Shown one piece after another: positions 33,843 through 43,336 of a stretch of DNA of 64,000 nt. Numbering within the stretch: the stretch's first letter is position 1; the number at the start of each line of letters is the position of its first letter. The stretch covers positions 1,821,501-1,885,500 of the forward strand of contig NC_008044.1 in the NCBI RefSeq assembly GCF_000014065.1, read 5' to 3'. Under the pieces are notes generated by a model, which worked only from the letters and a program-made list of their open reading frames with translations, did no database searches and was not told where the DNA came from. This DNA comes from Ruegeria sp. TM1040 (GTDB lineage: Bacteria; Pseudomonadota; Alphaproteobacteria; Rhodobacterales; Rhodobacteraceae). Made by a program: the position numbers and the translations under genes.

Positions 33843-36221
33843 TCAACCTTGCATCGCCGCCCAGACCCGCGCCGGCGTCAGCGGCATGTCGATGTGGGTG
33901 ACATCCTTCCCGGCAGAGCGCAGCGCATCCACCACCGCATTGACCACCGCTGGCGGAGATCCAATTGCCCCTGCCTCTCCGCAGCCTTTCACCCCAAGAG
34001 GGTTATGCGTGCAGGGGGTCTGGCAGGAATGATCCACCTGATAAAACGGCACATCATCCGCGCGCGGCATGGCGTAATCCATGAAGCTCGCGGACAAGAG
34101 CTGACCATCCTCGTCATAAACACAGCCCTCCAGAAGCGCCTGCCCAATGCCCTGTCCAATTCCGCCGTGGACCTGACCGTCCACAATCATCGGGTTAACG
34201 ATATTGCCAAAGTCATCGGCAGCGGCAAAGCGCTCGATGGTGACTTTGCCAGTCTCGGGATCCACTTCGACCTCACAGGCATAAGCGCCAGCCGGGTAGG
34301 TAAAGTTCGCCGGATCATAGAACGCCGTCTCCTCCAGCCCCGGTTCGATCTCTTCGAGCGGGTAGTTATGTGGCACATAAGCCGCCAAGGTCACATCGCC
34401 CCAGGCCACGGATTTATCCGTGCCTGCCACCGAGAACCTCCCGTCCTTAAGCTCAATATCGGCGTCCGAAGCCTCCATCAGATGCGCCGCGATCTTCTTG
34501 GCCTTGCTGATGATCTTTTCGGTCGCGCGCACCATGGCAGAGCCGCCCACCGCCAAGGAACGCGAGCCATAGGTGCCCATGCCCATCGGCGCGTTGTTGG
34601 TGTCGCCGTGCTCGATCTCCACCATATCCTCGGGGATGCCGATCATCTCGGCGATCACCTGCGGAAAGGACGTCTCATGCCCTTGCCCATGGCTGTGACT
34701 GCCGGTCATCACCACGATACCGCCAGTTGCATTGACGCGTACCGTCGCACTCTCATAGAGCCCTGCGCGCGCACCAAGTTGACCCACGAGGTTCGAGGGC
34801 GCGATACCACAGGCTTCGATATAGCAGTTGACACCCAGACCACGCAGTTTGCCGCTTTTCTCGCTCTCGGCGCGGCGCGCGGCAAAGCCTGCGATATCCG
34901 CAATCTCTTCAAGCTTATCCATCGTCGCCACATAGTCGCCGGTGTCATATTCCACCGCCACAGGCGTGGCATAGGGGAACTCGGTGACAAAGTTCTGCCG
35001 CCGGAGCGCGACCGGGTCGACATCCAGCTCGCGCGCGGCCTTGTCGATGACGCGCTCCAACTGGAAGGTCGCCTCGGGACGCCCAGCGCCGCGATAGGCA
35101 TCGACTGGCACCGTATTGGTAAAGACCGCCTTGACGTTCACATAAATGAGCGGCGTCTTGTAGTTGCCCGCCATCAGCGTGCCATGCAGCCAGGTCGGCA
35201 CCGAGGGCGCGAAGGTCGAGAGATACGCCCCCATATTGGCGTAAGTTTCGGTGCGCAGAGCGGTGAAGTTGTTGTCTGCGTCCAGCGCCAGTTCGATCTT
35301 GGTCACATGATCGCGGCCATGGGCATCAGACATGAAGGCCTCGGACCGCGAGGAGGTCCATTTCACCGCGCGGTTGAGCGCCTTGGCGGCAAAGGTGCAA
35401 AACGCTTCTTCGGCGTAGTGGAAGATCTTGGAGCCAAAACCGCCCCCCACATCCGGGGCCACCACGCGCAATTTATGCTCCGGAATGCCGAGCACAAAGG
35501 CGCCCATCAGGAGCCGGATCACATGCGGGTTCTGGCTTGTAGTATAAAGCGTGCTTTCGCCGGTAGCGCGGTTGAAATCGCCCACCGCCACGCGCGGCTC
35601 CATCGGGTTGGCGACCAAACGATTGTTGACCAACTCGAGCGTGGTTACATGGGCGGCCTCATCAAAGGCCTTGGCCACCGCATCCTTGTTCTCTTCGACA
35701 AAGCCCCAATCATAACAGAGGTTTGACGTCAGATCGTCATGTACCTTCGGGGCCTCCTCAGCAAGAGCGGCCTTCATGTCGATCACTGCCGGAAGCTCTT
35801 CGATCTCCAGTTCGATCGCCTCGGCGGCATCGCGAGCCAATTCGGCGCTCTCGGCCACCACCGCGGCGATCGGATCACCCACATGGCGCACCTTGCCCTG
35901 CGCCAGCACCGGGTGGGCAGGTTCCTGCATCACCTCACCAAAGCGATCCGTCACCTGCCAGCCGCAGGGCAGTCCTCCGACGCCTTCGAAATCTGCCCCG
36001 GTGAACACCCGCAGCACGCCCGGCATCGCCGCCGCTGCGGCAGTCTCAAGCGAGGTGATCCGCCCATGCGCCACATCCGAGCGCAGGAAATGCACATAGG
36101 CCTGACCGTTTACATTGATGTCGTCAGCATAATTCCCGGTTCCCGTCAGGAACCTTACGTCTTCGCGCCGTTTGGTGGCGGCCCCTATGCCGCTTTCCTT
36201 GGCTTCAATATCCTTAGGCAT
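33843..36221 (-). CDS. coxL: molybdenum-binding large subunit, form II CO-dehydrogenase type
   Basis: 792 aa; ATG behind GGGAGGAG. The active-site loop reads AYRGAGR (about residue 374-380), the form II signature, rather than AYRCSFR of proven form I CO dehydrogenases. The late GCGEAG Glu (about residue 744) is the catalytic base. So the enzyme may oxidise other substrates than CO; form II alone does not give CO oxidation in several tested Roseobacter strains. Strong family call, uncertain substrate. Confidence 0.9.
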   Translation of the reverse strand: MPKDIEAKESGIGAATKRREDVRFLTGTGNYADDINVNGQAYVHFLRSDVAHGRITSLETAAAAAMPGVLRVFTGADFEGVGGLPCGWQVTDRFGEVMQEPAHPVLAQGKVRHVGDPIAAVVAESAELARDAAEAIELEIEELPAVIDMKAALAEEAPKVHDDLTSNLCYDWGFVEENKDAVAKAFDEAAHVTTLELVNNRLVANPMEPRVAVGDFNRATGESTLYTTSQNPHVIRLLMGAFVLGIPEHKLRVVAPDVGGGFGSKIFHYAEEAFCTFAAKALNRAVKWTSSRSEAFMSDAHGRDHVTKIELALDADNNFTALRTETYANMGAYLSTFAPSVPTWLHGTLMAGNYKTPLIYVNVKAVFTNTVPVDAYRGAGRPEATFQLERVIDKAARELDVDPVALRRQNFVTEFPYATPVAVEYDTGDYVATMDKLEEIADIAGFAARRAESEKSGKLRGLGVNCYIEACGIAPSNLVGQLGARAGLYESATVRVNATGGIVVMTGSHSHGQGHETSFPQVIAEMIGIPEDMVEIEHGDTNNAPMGMGTYGSRSLAVGGSAMVRATEKIISKAKKIAAHLMEASDADIELKDGRFSVAGTDKSVAWGDVTLAAYVPHNYPLEEIEPGLEETAFYDPANFTYPAGAYACEVEVDPETGKVTIERFAAADDFGNIVNPMIVDGQVHGGIGQGIGQALLEGCVYDEDGQLLSASFMDYAMPRADDVPFYQVDHSCQTPCTHNPLGVKGCGEAGAIGSPPAVVNAVVDALRSAGKDVTHIDMPLTPARVWAAMQG

Positions 36222-36375
36222 AATCCACACTCCTCCCAGAATTGCGAACCGGGCTTTCTGGTCATGCGGCGCGTCGGGCTCCTCTTCCCGCCGCAGCCAG
36301 ACCAGAACTGATCCGCTGGATTGTCACGGGTTACTTGCAGCCCATCTGATGACAGGCTGTGCTCTTTCTTGGGGC

Positions 36376-36861
36376 TTATTCCGCCGCGATGGCAGAGACG
36401 TCCTGACCGGAGGCTGCCATGATCGCTTTGACGATGTTGTGATAGCCGGTGCAGCGACAGAGATTGCCCTCAAGGTAGTGGCGGATCTCGGCTTCCGAGG
36501 GCTTGGGGTTCTCTTTCAAGAGCGCCGCCGCCGACATCACCATGCCCGGCGTGCAAAACCCGCACTGAAGCCCGTGATGTTCCTGAAATGCCGCCTGAAT
36601 CGCATTGAGCGTGCCGTCGGGTGCGGCTTGACCCTCGATGGTGGCGACCTCGGCCCCTTCGGCTTCCAGCGCGAGCATGGTGCAGGATTTTACCGCCTTG
36701 CCATCCACATGGACAACGCAGGCGCCACATTGGCTGGTATCGCAGCCCACATGGGTGCCGGTCAGCCCCTGCTGATCCCGCAGGAATGACACCAAAAGTG
36801 TGCGACCTTCGACATTCCCGGACACGGGGTTGCCATTCACGGTCATCGAGACCTTCGTCAT
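36376..36861 (-). CDS. coxS: [2Fe-2S] small subunit of the CO-dehydrogenase-type enzyme
   Basis: 161 aa. The plant-type cluster is C40, C45, C48, C60 and the second cluster is C100, C103, C135, C137. Typical CoxS length. Passes electrons from the molybdenum centre to FAD on CoxM. Confidence 0.93.
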   Translation of the reverse strand: MTKVSMTVNGNPVSGNVEGRTLLVSFLRDQQGLTGTHVGCDTSQCGACVVHVDGKAVKSCTMLALEAEGAEVATIEGQAAPDGTLNAIQAAFQEHHGLQCGFCTPGMVMSAAALLKENPKPSEAEIRHYLEGNLCRCTGYHNIVKAIMAASGQDVSAIAAE

Positions 36862-36905
36862 AAATTCCTCCCTAGCTTGAATTCTTTTTATCTGGCTAAA
36901 CCCAG

Positions 36906-37979
36906 TTAATCACGGGTCAGCAGATCGCGCGAGGATTTTATGCGACGCGGTTCGGATCCGCCTGCGCTGCGGCGCGGTCTTGGCCGGGTTGGGATCTCTT
37001 TCAAAAGCCCCCCTACCCCCATCGCCGCAATATCCGCCGAGGTCACATCTAGGCCACAGACCACCCGTTCCAGCACCCAATCTGCTCCGTTGAGCGCGGG
37101 CGATCGCGCGCAGCCCGGCAGGCCGATCACGGGCTTTTCGCCCAGATACCCAAGAAACAGCAGATTACCCGGATCAACCGGCATCCCAAAGCGCGTGACC
37201 TCCCCTCCCGCCATCCGGAGCGCCTCGGGCGCGACATCCTGCGGATCTGAGGTCGCAGAGCCCGTGAGCACCAAGAGGACCTCCCCCGGAGCGTCCCGGA
37301 GTGCGGAAGCGATCTCGGCCGTTCGATGCGGCTTGACCACGCGCGGGCTCAGCGTGATGCCCATCCGATCCAGCCGCCCCGCCATCGCCGCGCGGCCCTT
37401 GTCGGATGGAATCTCTTCGGTGATGCGGGTCTCGATCAGGGTCGCGGTGCCAAAGGCCGGCGCCAGCACGCGAATGGCTGCCTTGGCAGCGACTACAGCC
37501 TGCGCGAGATGCGCCTCCGGCACCGCATAAGAAATGATCTTGATCGTGGCGACCATACTGTCGGGATCGACGCGGTGATAGTCTGGCACGGTTGCCACGG
37601 TGATCATCGGATCTATCCCGTTCACCGCTGCAACCTGCGCCGCATCAAGCCGCACCACCCCCGCGCCCCGCGCATAGAGATTGACGCGCCCCGCGCCCGC
37701 ACCGGAGATACGCAGCTCTTGACCCTCGGGGTCCGGCACCAGAGCCTGTGCCAAACGCAGCGCCGCGGCATCTTCATGCACATCACCGGGCTCCAGCTGC
37801 GCGACGATGATCTCTTGGTGCCCTAGCTCATTGAGATCCTCGATATGATCTGCGGTCAGTTCGGTACCTTTCGCAATCTTATAGTCCCGCCCGGAGCCAT
37901 AGGGACGTGCGGCTGCGCGAATGGAATGTGCCGCAATCGTGCCCAGCGCCGCGCGCAAGGGTACGGGTCCGAATTTCAT
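36906..37979 (-). CDS. molybdopterin-binding (MPT-binding, MoeA-like) protein
   Basis: 357 aa with the [10 protein letters not shown] segment of the MPT-binding fold in the middle and MoeA-like flanks. Short compared with MoeA. Genes of this kind occur in cox clusters and may insert or modify the cofactor. Start overlaps the xdhC stop by four bases. Confidence 0.75.
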   Translation of the reverse strand: MKFGPVPLRAALGTIAAHSIRAAARPYGSGRDYKIAKGTELTADHIEDLNELGHQEIIVAQLEPGDVHEDAAALRLAQALVPDPEGQELRISGAGAGRVNLYARGAGVVRLDAAQVAAVNGIDPMITVATVPDYHRVDPDSMVATIKIISYAVPEAHLAQAVVAAKAAIRVLAPAFGTATLIETRITEEIPSDKGRAAMAGRLDRMGITLSPRVVKPHRTAEIASALRDAPGEVLLVLTGSATSDPQDVAPEALRMAGGEVTRFGMPVDPGNLLFLGYLGEKPVIGLPGCARSPALNGADWVLERVVCGLDVTSADIAAMGVGGLLKEIPTRPRPRRSAGGSEPRRIKSSRDLLTRD

Positions 37980-39004
37980 TCCGCCTTGCCCCGCAGCACT
38001 GCTGTGATCTCGGCAAGGATCGACACCGCAATTTCCGAGGGGCTGGCGGCGCCGATGTCCAACCCGACCGGGCCATGGATGCGCGCGATGTCAGCAGTGC
38101 CAAATCCGGCCTCGATCATTCGTTCGCGGCGTTGCCCGTGCGTGCGATTGGAGCCAAGTGCGCCGATGTAGAAACACTCTGACCGCAACGCGGCCATCAG
38201 CGCCGGATCATCGAGCTTGGGATCATGGGTCAGCAGGACCAGGGCGCAACGGCTGTCAAAGCCGATCTGGGCCACCGCGTCATCCGGCCAATCCTCGAGA
38301 ATACGCACCCCGGGAAACCGCTCTTCAGAGCCAAAGGCCGCGCGGGGCTCGATCACAACCGGATCATAGCCCGCGATCTGCGCCATGGGGACAAGCGCCT
38401 GCGCGATATGGACGGCTCCGACCACGATCAAGCGCAGGGGCGGGTTATGCACGGCAACAAAGGTATTGCCGTCTTCCTCCACCCCGGAGCGATCCATCCG
38501 CAGGCGTTCGGGATAGGCGCCCGCCTCGACCAATCGGCCTTTGCCGCTTTTCAGGCTCACTTCATAGGCGACCGCCTCTCTTTCTCTGCGGGCCGTCACC
38601 AGCGCGTCGAGCGTCTCTTCTTTCAATACGGACCCCACAGGTTCCAACAGAACCTTGATGGTGCCGCCGCATGCCAGTCCAACCGCAAAGGCGTCGCCAT
38701 CGCTCACGCCGAATTCCAACAGCTTGTGACAGCCCTGCGCCAAAGCCTCCTGCGCCTCAACGACGACGGCGCCCTCGACGCAGCCGCCAGACACGGAGCC
38801 TTCGATGCGCCCGTCGCCACCGACCACAAGCTGCGAACCGGTGCGCCGCGGCGCGGATCCCCAGGTCTGCACAACCGTACATAGAACAGCGCCCTGACCC
38901 GCGCGATGCCATGCAAGGGCCAGTTCAGGGGCCGCGTCAAAACGAGAGAGCGATCCCTCTTCTGCATTGGAGAGTGTGCCAGATGTCATGCCCGCAATTG
39001 TCAT
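37976..39004 (-). CDS. xdhC: XdhC-family cofactor maturation protein
   Basis: 342 aa using the ATG at 39004; one at 38989 is also possible. XdhC signatures GTVVQTWGSAPRR-like segment, the GGCVEGAV region and the Rossmann region in the second half (LGSNRTHGQR) are present. XdhC proteins bind molybdenum cofactor and protect or load its sulfurated form. Within the cluster, 4-base overlap with the next gene. Confidence 0.88.
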   Translation of the reverse strand: MTIAGMTSGTLSNAEEGSLSRFDAAPELALAWHRAGQGAVLCTVVQTWGSAPRRTGSQLVVGGDGRIEGSVSGGCVEGAVVVEAQEALAQGCHKLLEFGVSDGDAFAVGLACGGTIKVLLEPVGSVLKEETLDALVTARREREAVAYEVSLKSGKGRLVEAGAYPERLRMDRSGVEEDGNTFVAVHNPPLRLIVVGAVHIAQALVPMAQIAGYDPVVIEPRAAFGSEERFPGVRILEDWPDDAVAQIGFDSRCALVLLTHDPKLDDPALMAALRSECFYIGALGSNRTHGQRRERMIEAGFGTADIARIHGPVGLDIGAASPSEIAVSILAEITAVLRGKAE

Positions 39005-39119
39005 GTCAGAGATCCCGGTGCCAGTGGCCAATGGTTCGCACAAAGCATGGAGCGACGGGCGCGAAGTGCAAGGCCAAATCGTGCGGCACTGCTGCGCGAG
39101 GCGGCTCCAAGACGCTCGC

Positions 39120-40403
39120 TCACGCGCGTTCCTCCTGCATCATGGCCATCAGGCGCAGCTTTTCGCCAGTGTCATCCGGCCGCGAGAGCGCTTGTGCAAG
39201 ATCTTCAAGCGACGCAATATTGTGACCTGCGCGAAAGCTGTCCACATGGGGCAGCATCGCCTGGATGCCGCGGGCGCGTGGCAGGAACCCATCCCACCGG
39301 AGCAAAGGGTTGAGCCAGACAAGACGCCCTGCAGAAAGCCGCAGGCGCTGCATCTCCAGCGCCAGGGTCTCTGGGACGTCGCGGTCCAGCCCATCACTTA
39401 CCAGGAGCACCACCGCCCCCTGCCCCATGACTCGGCGCGACCAGTCCCGGTTGAAGGCATGCAGGCACCCACCGATCCGCGTCCCTCCCTGCCAGTCCTG
39501 CGCCTCGGCACCCGCCGCCGCGAGCGCCGCATCCACATCGCGTTGCTTCAGATGTCGCGAGATATTGGTGAGCCGGGTGCCGAAGGTGAAACCATGCACC
39601 TGCGCCCAGCGCCCCTGCCGCCCGTCAGCGGGTCGATTGGCGACCGCATGCAGAAAATGCAGCACCATGCGGCTGTACTGGCTCATGGAGCCGGAAATGT
39701 CGCAGAGAACCACAAGATTTGGAAACCGCTCGGCGCGTTTGCTGCGGGCGATGCGCGCGATTTCGCCCCCGGTGCGGCCCGCACCACGCATCGTGCGCCG
39801 CCAATCCGGCCTTGCACCTTGCGGCGCGGGTTGATGGCGGCGCGTTTTCAGAGGCGCAATCGGCAATCTCAGTGTGGCAAGCATCCGCTTGGCCTGCTGG
39901 ATTTCCTCGGTGGTCATCTGTTCAAAATCAAGCGTCTTGAGCCGCTCTTCGGCCGAGAGGGTCATTGCGGCGTCGATTTCGATCTCCTCTGCTTCGTCCG
40001 TGGCCTCGGGTGATTCCTCGGGATGTTCGGGCAGTTGCCCATCCAGCAATGCCTCGGCAGCACGGGTCTCGGCAGGTTTGGCCGCGCGTTCCTGCTGTAC
40101 GCCTCGGATCGCGGGCAGCATCGCCGCCATCATATGTTCCAGAAACCGGGGGTCACGCCAGAAGAGACGAAACACCTGCCCAAAGACCACGCGCTCTTCG
40201 GGACGGGAGACAAAACACGCGTGCAAGGTCCAGTAAAAATCGCGCCGCGACGTGAAACCGGCGGCCTCAACAGCCCTGATCGCATCGAGCACCCGCCCGG
40301 TACCAACATTGAGTCCGGCCTTGCGCAGAGCTCGCGCAAAATGGGTGATATTCGCGGCGAGTTTGGGATCGTCCGAGATCGCAAGCGAGGGGTATTCAAC
40401 CAT
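39120..40403 (-). CDS. coxE: CoxE-type VWA domain protein
   Basis: 427 aa. A von Willebrand A domain is marked by the MIDAS motif CDISGSMSQYS (about residue 245-255). Acidic linker (EEIEIDA) precedes it. Works with the MoxR ATPase CoxD to mature the enzyme metal centre. Confidence 0.9.
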   Translation of the reverse strand: MVEYPSLAISDDPKLAANITHFARALRKAGLNVGTGRVLDAIRAVEAAGFTSRRDFYWTLHACFVSRPEERVVFGQVFRLFWRDPRFLEHMMAAMLPAIRGVQQERAAKPAETRAAEALLDGQLPEHPEESPEATDEAEEIEIDAAMTLSAEERLKTLDFEQMTTEEIQQAKRMLATLRLPIAPLKTRRHQPAPQGARPDWRRTMRGAGRTGGEIARIARSKRAERFPNLVVLCDISGSMSQYSRMVLHFLHAVANRPADGRQGRWAQVHGFTFGTRLTNISRHLKQRDVDAALAAAGAEAQDWQGGTRIGGCLHAFNRDWSRRVMGQGAVVLLVSDGLDRDVPETLALEMQRLRLSAGRLVWLNPLLRWDGFLPRARGIQAMLPHVDSFRAGHNIASLEDLAQALSRPDDTGEKLRLMAMMQEERA

Positions 40404-40410
40404 CAGCCTC

Positions 40411-40460
40411 GCTGGGGGCTTTGCCCCCAGACCCCCAGGATATTTGGTGTTAGAAGAAAC
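40411..40460. repeat. dispersed intergenic hairpin repeat, copy 2
   Basis: Reverse orientation: GGGGGC/GCCCCC hairpin, then GGATATTTGGTGTTAGAAGAA. It lies between coxD and coxE inside the operon. Confidence 0.75.
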
Positions 40461-40466
40461 CTCATG

Positions 40467-41381
40467 TCAGTGCTCCTGAAGCAAGGAACGGGCCTCATCC
40501 AGAAGGCGCTTGGCCTCTGATCCCTGCAGGCGCGCAATGTCATCCTGATATTTCAGAAGCGCGCCCAACGTGTCGGCGATCGTCTCGGGGCTGAGATTCA
40601 CCACATCCAGCGCCAGCAGGCAGTTGGCCCAGTCGATTGTCTCTGCAACCCCGGGCTTTTTAAAGAGATCCTCGGTGCGCAGGCTCTGAACGAAGGCGAC
40701 CACCTGACGGCTGAGGGCCTCGCTTGCCGTTGGCACCTGAGCCGTCAGGATTTCCAGTTCACGGTCAAAATCGGGGTAGTCCACCCAATGATAGAGGCAG
40801 CGCCGTTTGAGCGCATCATGGACCTCGCGGGTGCGGTTCGAGGTCAGGATCACCATCGGCGGCTCCGGGGCCCTGATTGTGCCAAGCTCCGGGATCGTGA
40901 CCTGGAAATCTGACAGGGCCTCAAGAAGAAAAGCCTCAAACGGAGCATCGGTGCGGTCCAACTCATCAATCAGAAGAATGGGAGTGCCGCGCGCATCGGG
41001 TTGCATGGCTTGCAACAGGGGGCGCGCGATCAGGTAGTCCTGCGAGAAGAGTTCGGCCTGCAACGCCTCGCGGTCAGATTGACCCGCGCTTTCGGCCATG
41101 CGGATCGCCATCATCTGCGCTGCAAAATTCCACTCGTAGACGGCGCTTGCGGCGTCCAGACCCTCGTAGCACTGCAGCCGGATCAATGGCCGGCCCGTCA
41201 CCGCCGCCAGCGCCTTTGCGATCTCGGTTTTGCCGACGCCGGCCTCACCTTCAAGGAACAAGGGCCGTCCAAGGCGTGTGGAGAGGAACACCACCGTCGC
41301 CAGGGCGCGCCCGCAGACATAGCCCGCCTCGGACAGCTCGGACTGAACCGCGTCGATGGATTGAAACCCTGCTGTTGTCAT
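40467..41381 (-). CDS. coxD: CoxD-type MoxR-family AAA+ ATPase
   Basis: 304 aa from the ATG at 41381; the frame stays open upstream but only this start matches MoxR proteins. Walker A GEAGVGKTE and Walker B LLIDELD. MoxR ATPases act as chaperones for metal-enzyme maturation; CoxD assembles the [CuSMoO2]-type centre in form I systems. First gene of the cluster. Confidence 0.92.
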   Translation of the reverse strand: MTTAGFQSIDAVQSELSEAGYVCGRALATVVFLSTRLGRPLFLEGEAGVGKTEIAKALAAVTGRPLIRLQCYEGLDAASAVYEWNFAAQMMAIRMAESAGQSDREALQAELFSQDYLIARPLLQAMQPDARGTPILLIDELDRTDAPFEAFLLEALSDFQVTIPELGTIRAPEPPMVILTSNRTREVHDALKRRCLYHWVDYPDFDRELEILTAQVPTASEALSRQVVAFVQSLRTEDLFKKPGVAETIDWANCLLALDVVNLSPETIADTLGALLKYQDDIARLQGSEAKRLLDEARSLLQEH

Positions 41382-41643
41382 GAGATCCCCCGCCTTGCGC
41401 ACTGCTCGTCCCAAGAGGGCATGAGGAGCCCTCAGCGTCAAGCAGTGTGACCGCAGAGCGCATGCAACATGTTGGGCGCAAAGCGTGTTCGGCCAATTGA
41501 CGTCAGCGCATGGAGGGTGCGACAAGGTGCGCGCGCCGGATGACCAAAGCCCCAGCTTGGGGCAGGATCGGCCAAAGACCGCGCAGCGCCGCAGGCACCT
41601 GATCCGGGCGCAACCGGCAGGAGCAGAACGAGGGACAGGACAG

Positions 41644-42666
41644 ATGCGCATTACCGCAGTGACCTGCGTCAAGAATGAAGGTCCGTTTCTGTTGGAATGG
41701 ATTGCCTATCATCGCCTGATTGGCGTGACGGATTTTCTGTTTTACTCGAACGACTGCACGGACGGGAGTGATGTGCTCCTGGATGCGCTGGCGCAACGTG
41801 GTGGGCTCAGCCATCTGCCGAACCCGGCCAAAGGGCGCGCCTATCAGATGGAGGCTCTGAAGGACTGCGCCCATCAGCCCGTGGTCAAGCAGGCCGATTG
41901 GATATGGATTACGGATGTGGATGAGTTCCTCAACATCCATGTGGGCGATCACAGCATCCCTGCCCTGATCGAGGCCTGCCACTCCCCGGCGGCGATCTCT
42001 GTGACGTTTCAATTCTTTGCCAACGCCGGAATCGAGAAATTTGAAGATCGCCCGGTAATCGAGCAATTCACCCGGAGCCACAACCCGGACATCTGGTGCG
42101 GGGAAACCGCGATCGAAGTTAAGTCCCTGACCCGGCGCGATTTTCCCTTGGGATACTACGGTGCCCACCGTCCCTTTGTCAGCAAGTCCGCCAAGACGCA
42201 TCCGCGCTGGTGCGATGGCAGCGGCAGGCAGGTCCCGCAAAAGTTTCTGACCGCCGCCAACCCGCGCCGGATCCGCAAGTTCCCCGCCAAAGGCGCGCGG
42301 CAGCTCGCAACCCTCAATCACTATGCGCTGCGCTCACTCGACAGCTATCTGGTGAAGAACGACCGCGGCGACGTGAACCGCGAAAACCGTGCCTTTGATG
42401 ATACCTATTGGCGCGAGCGCAATGACCCGTCGTGGGAGGATCGCTCGATCCTGCGGCTGCTGCCAAACCTGAAGGCCGCGCTTGCCGAGATGAAATCAGA
42501 TCCCGAAATTGCCCGTCTGCACGACGCCTGCGTCGCCGCGCACCTCGCCCAACGCGATGCCCTGCTGGCGCAGCCCGCGTATCAGGCGATGCGCGCCCAG
42601 CTGCAAAAAGCCTCTCCGCTGCCGCCGCAAGAAGAAGCGATGTTGATGCGGCTGGGTCTGATGTGA
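41644..42666 (+). CDS. glycosyltransferase family 2-like protein
   Basis: 340 aa; start ATG after AGGACAG. Nucleotide-sugar domain in the first 150 residues with a D91-x-D93-E motif (DVDEFLN), the same architecture as the two other modules in this island. No membrane segment or signal, so the transfer happens in the cytoplasm. The C-terminal 130 residues are helical. Acceptor and donor unknown. Divergent from coxD with a 262-base gap. Confidence 0.85.
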   Translation: MRITAVTCVKNEGPFLLEWIAYHRLIGVTDFLFYSNDCTDGSDVLLDALAQRGGLSHLPNPAKGRAYQMEALKDCAHQPVVKQADWIWITDVDEFLNIHVGDHSIPALIEACHSPAAISVTFQFFANAGIEKFEDRPVIEQFTRSHNPDIWCGETAIEVKSLTRRDFPLGYYGAHRPFVSKSAKTHPRWCDGSGRQVPQKFLTAANPRRIRKFPAKGARQLATLNHYALRSLDSYLVKNDRGDVNRENRAFDDTYWRERNDPSWEDRSILRLLPNLKAALAEMKSDPEIARLHDACVAAHLAQRDALLAQPAYQAMRAQLQKASPLPPQEEAMLMRLGLM

Positions 42667-42676
42667 GGCGGAGGCG

Positions 42677-43336
42677 ATGACTGTGGAGATCATCAATCTG
42701 GGACTGCCGAAATCCGGCACCACGACGCTCAAGGACGCGTTGACCCGCGCGGGGTATTCCGTGGCCGATCACCGGATAAAATCCGAAGAAGACCCCGACG
42801 ACCCCGATGACCGGGTCTTTGTCGGTGATCTGATGTATCAGGGGCTCTATAAGTACGGCGATCCGCTGGCGCTGCTCAACACGCATGATGCGCTCACCGA
42901 GGTGAGCTTTATCTACGGGGGCAATTCGGTCTGGCCGCAATGCGACCACGCAATGCTGCTGGCGCTGCGCAAGCTGCACCCGAGACTGTGTTTTGTGGCC
43001 ACACGGCGCGACACCGAACAGATGGCGCATTCGATCATGCGCTGGAACAACCTGGGCAAGCTGCGGCTCCCGCTCTCGACGGTTCCGGGCCTGCCGGTGG
43101 GATACGGGCACGAAATCGACGAGCAGATGATCTGGATCGACGGCCACTACGAGGCGCTGGCGCATTGGTTTCGCAATGACCCGCTGTACCTTGAACTCGA
43201 TGTCGCCGCGCCTGATGCGCAGTACAAGCTGGCGCGTTTTCTGGGCCGCCCCCTGCCATGGTGGGGACAATCCAATATCAATCCAGAAGGGCCCTCTGCG
43301 CGCGGGCGCGGCAGACGACAGGACGAGGCAGGCTGA
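42677..43336 (+). CDS. sulfotransferase family protein
   Basis: 219 aa. 5'-phosphosulfate loop P11-K12-S13-G14-T15-T16 and the later 3'-phosphate motif RRDTEQMAHSIMRW place it in the sulfotransferase superfamily. It would use PAPS. Starts 10 bases after the first glycosyltransferase and ends overlapping the next gene by one base (TGATG). Confidence 0.82.
   Translation: MTVEIINLGLPKSGTTTLKDALTRAGYSVADHRIKSEEDPDDPDDRVFVGDLMYQGLYKYGDPLALLNTHDALTEVSFIYGGNSVWPQCDHAMLLALRKLHPRLCFVATRRDTEQMAHSIMRWNNLGKLRLPLSTVPGLPVGYGHEIDEQMIWIDGHYEALAHWFRNDPLYLELDVAAPDAQYKLARFLGRPLPWWGQSNINPEGPSARGRGRRQDEAG

Noticed and set aside
33528-35726. Long open frame antisense to coxL (732 codons)
   Set aside because: Shadow of the molybdenum subunit gene; composition is His/Arg-rich and not protein-like.
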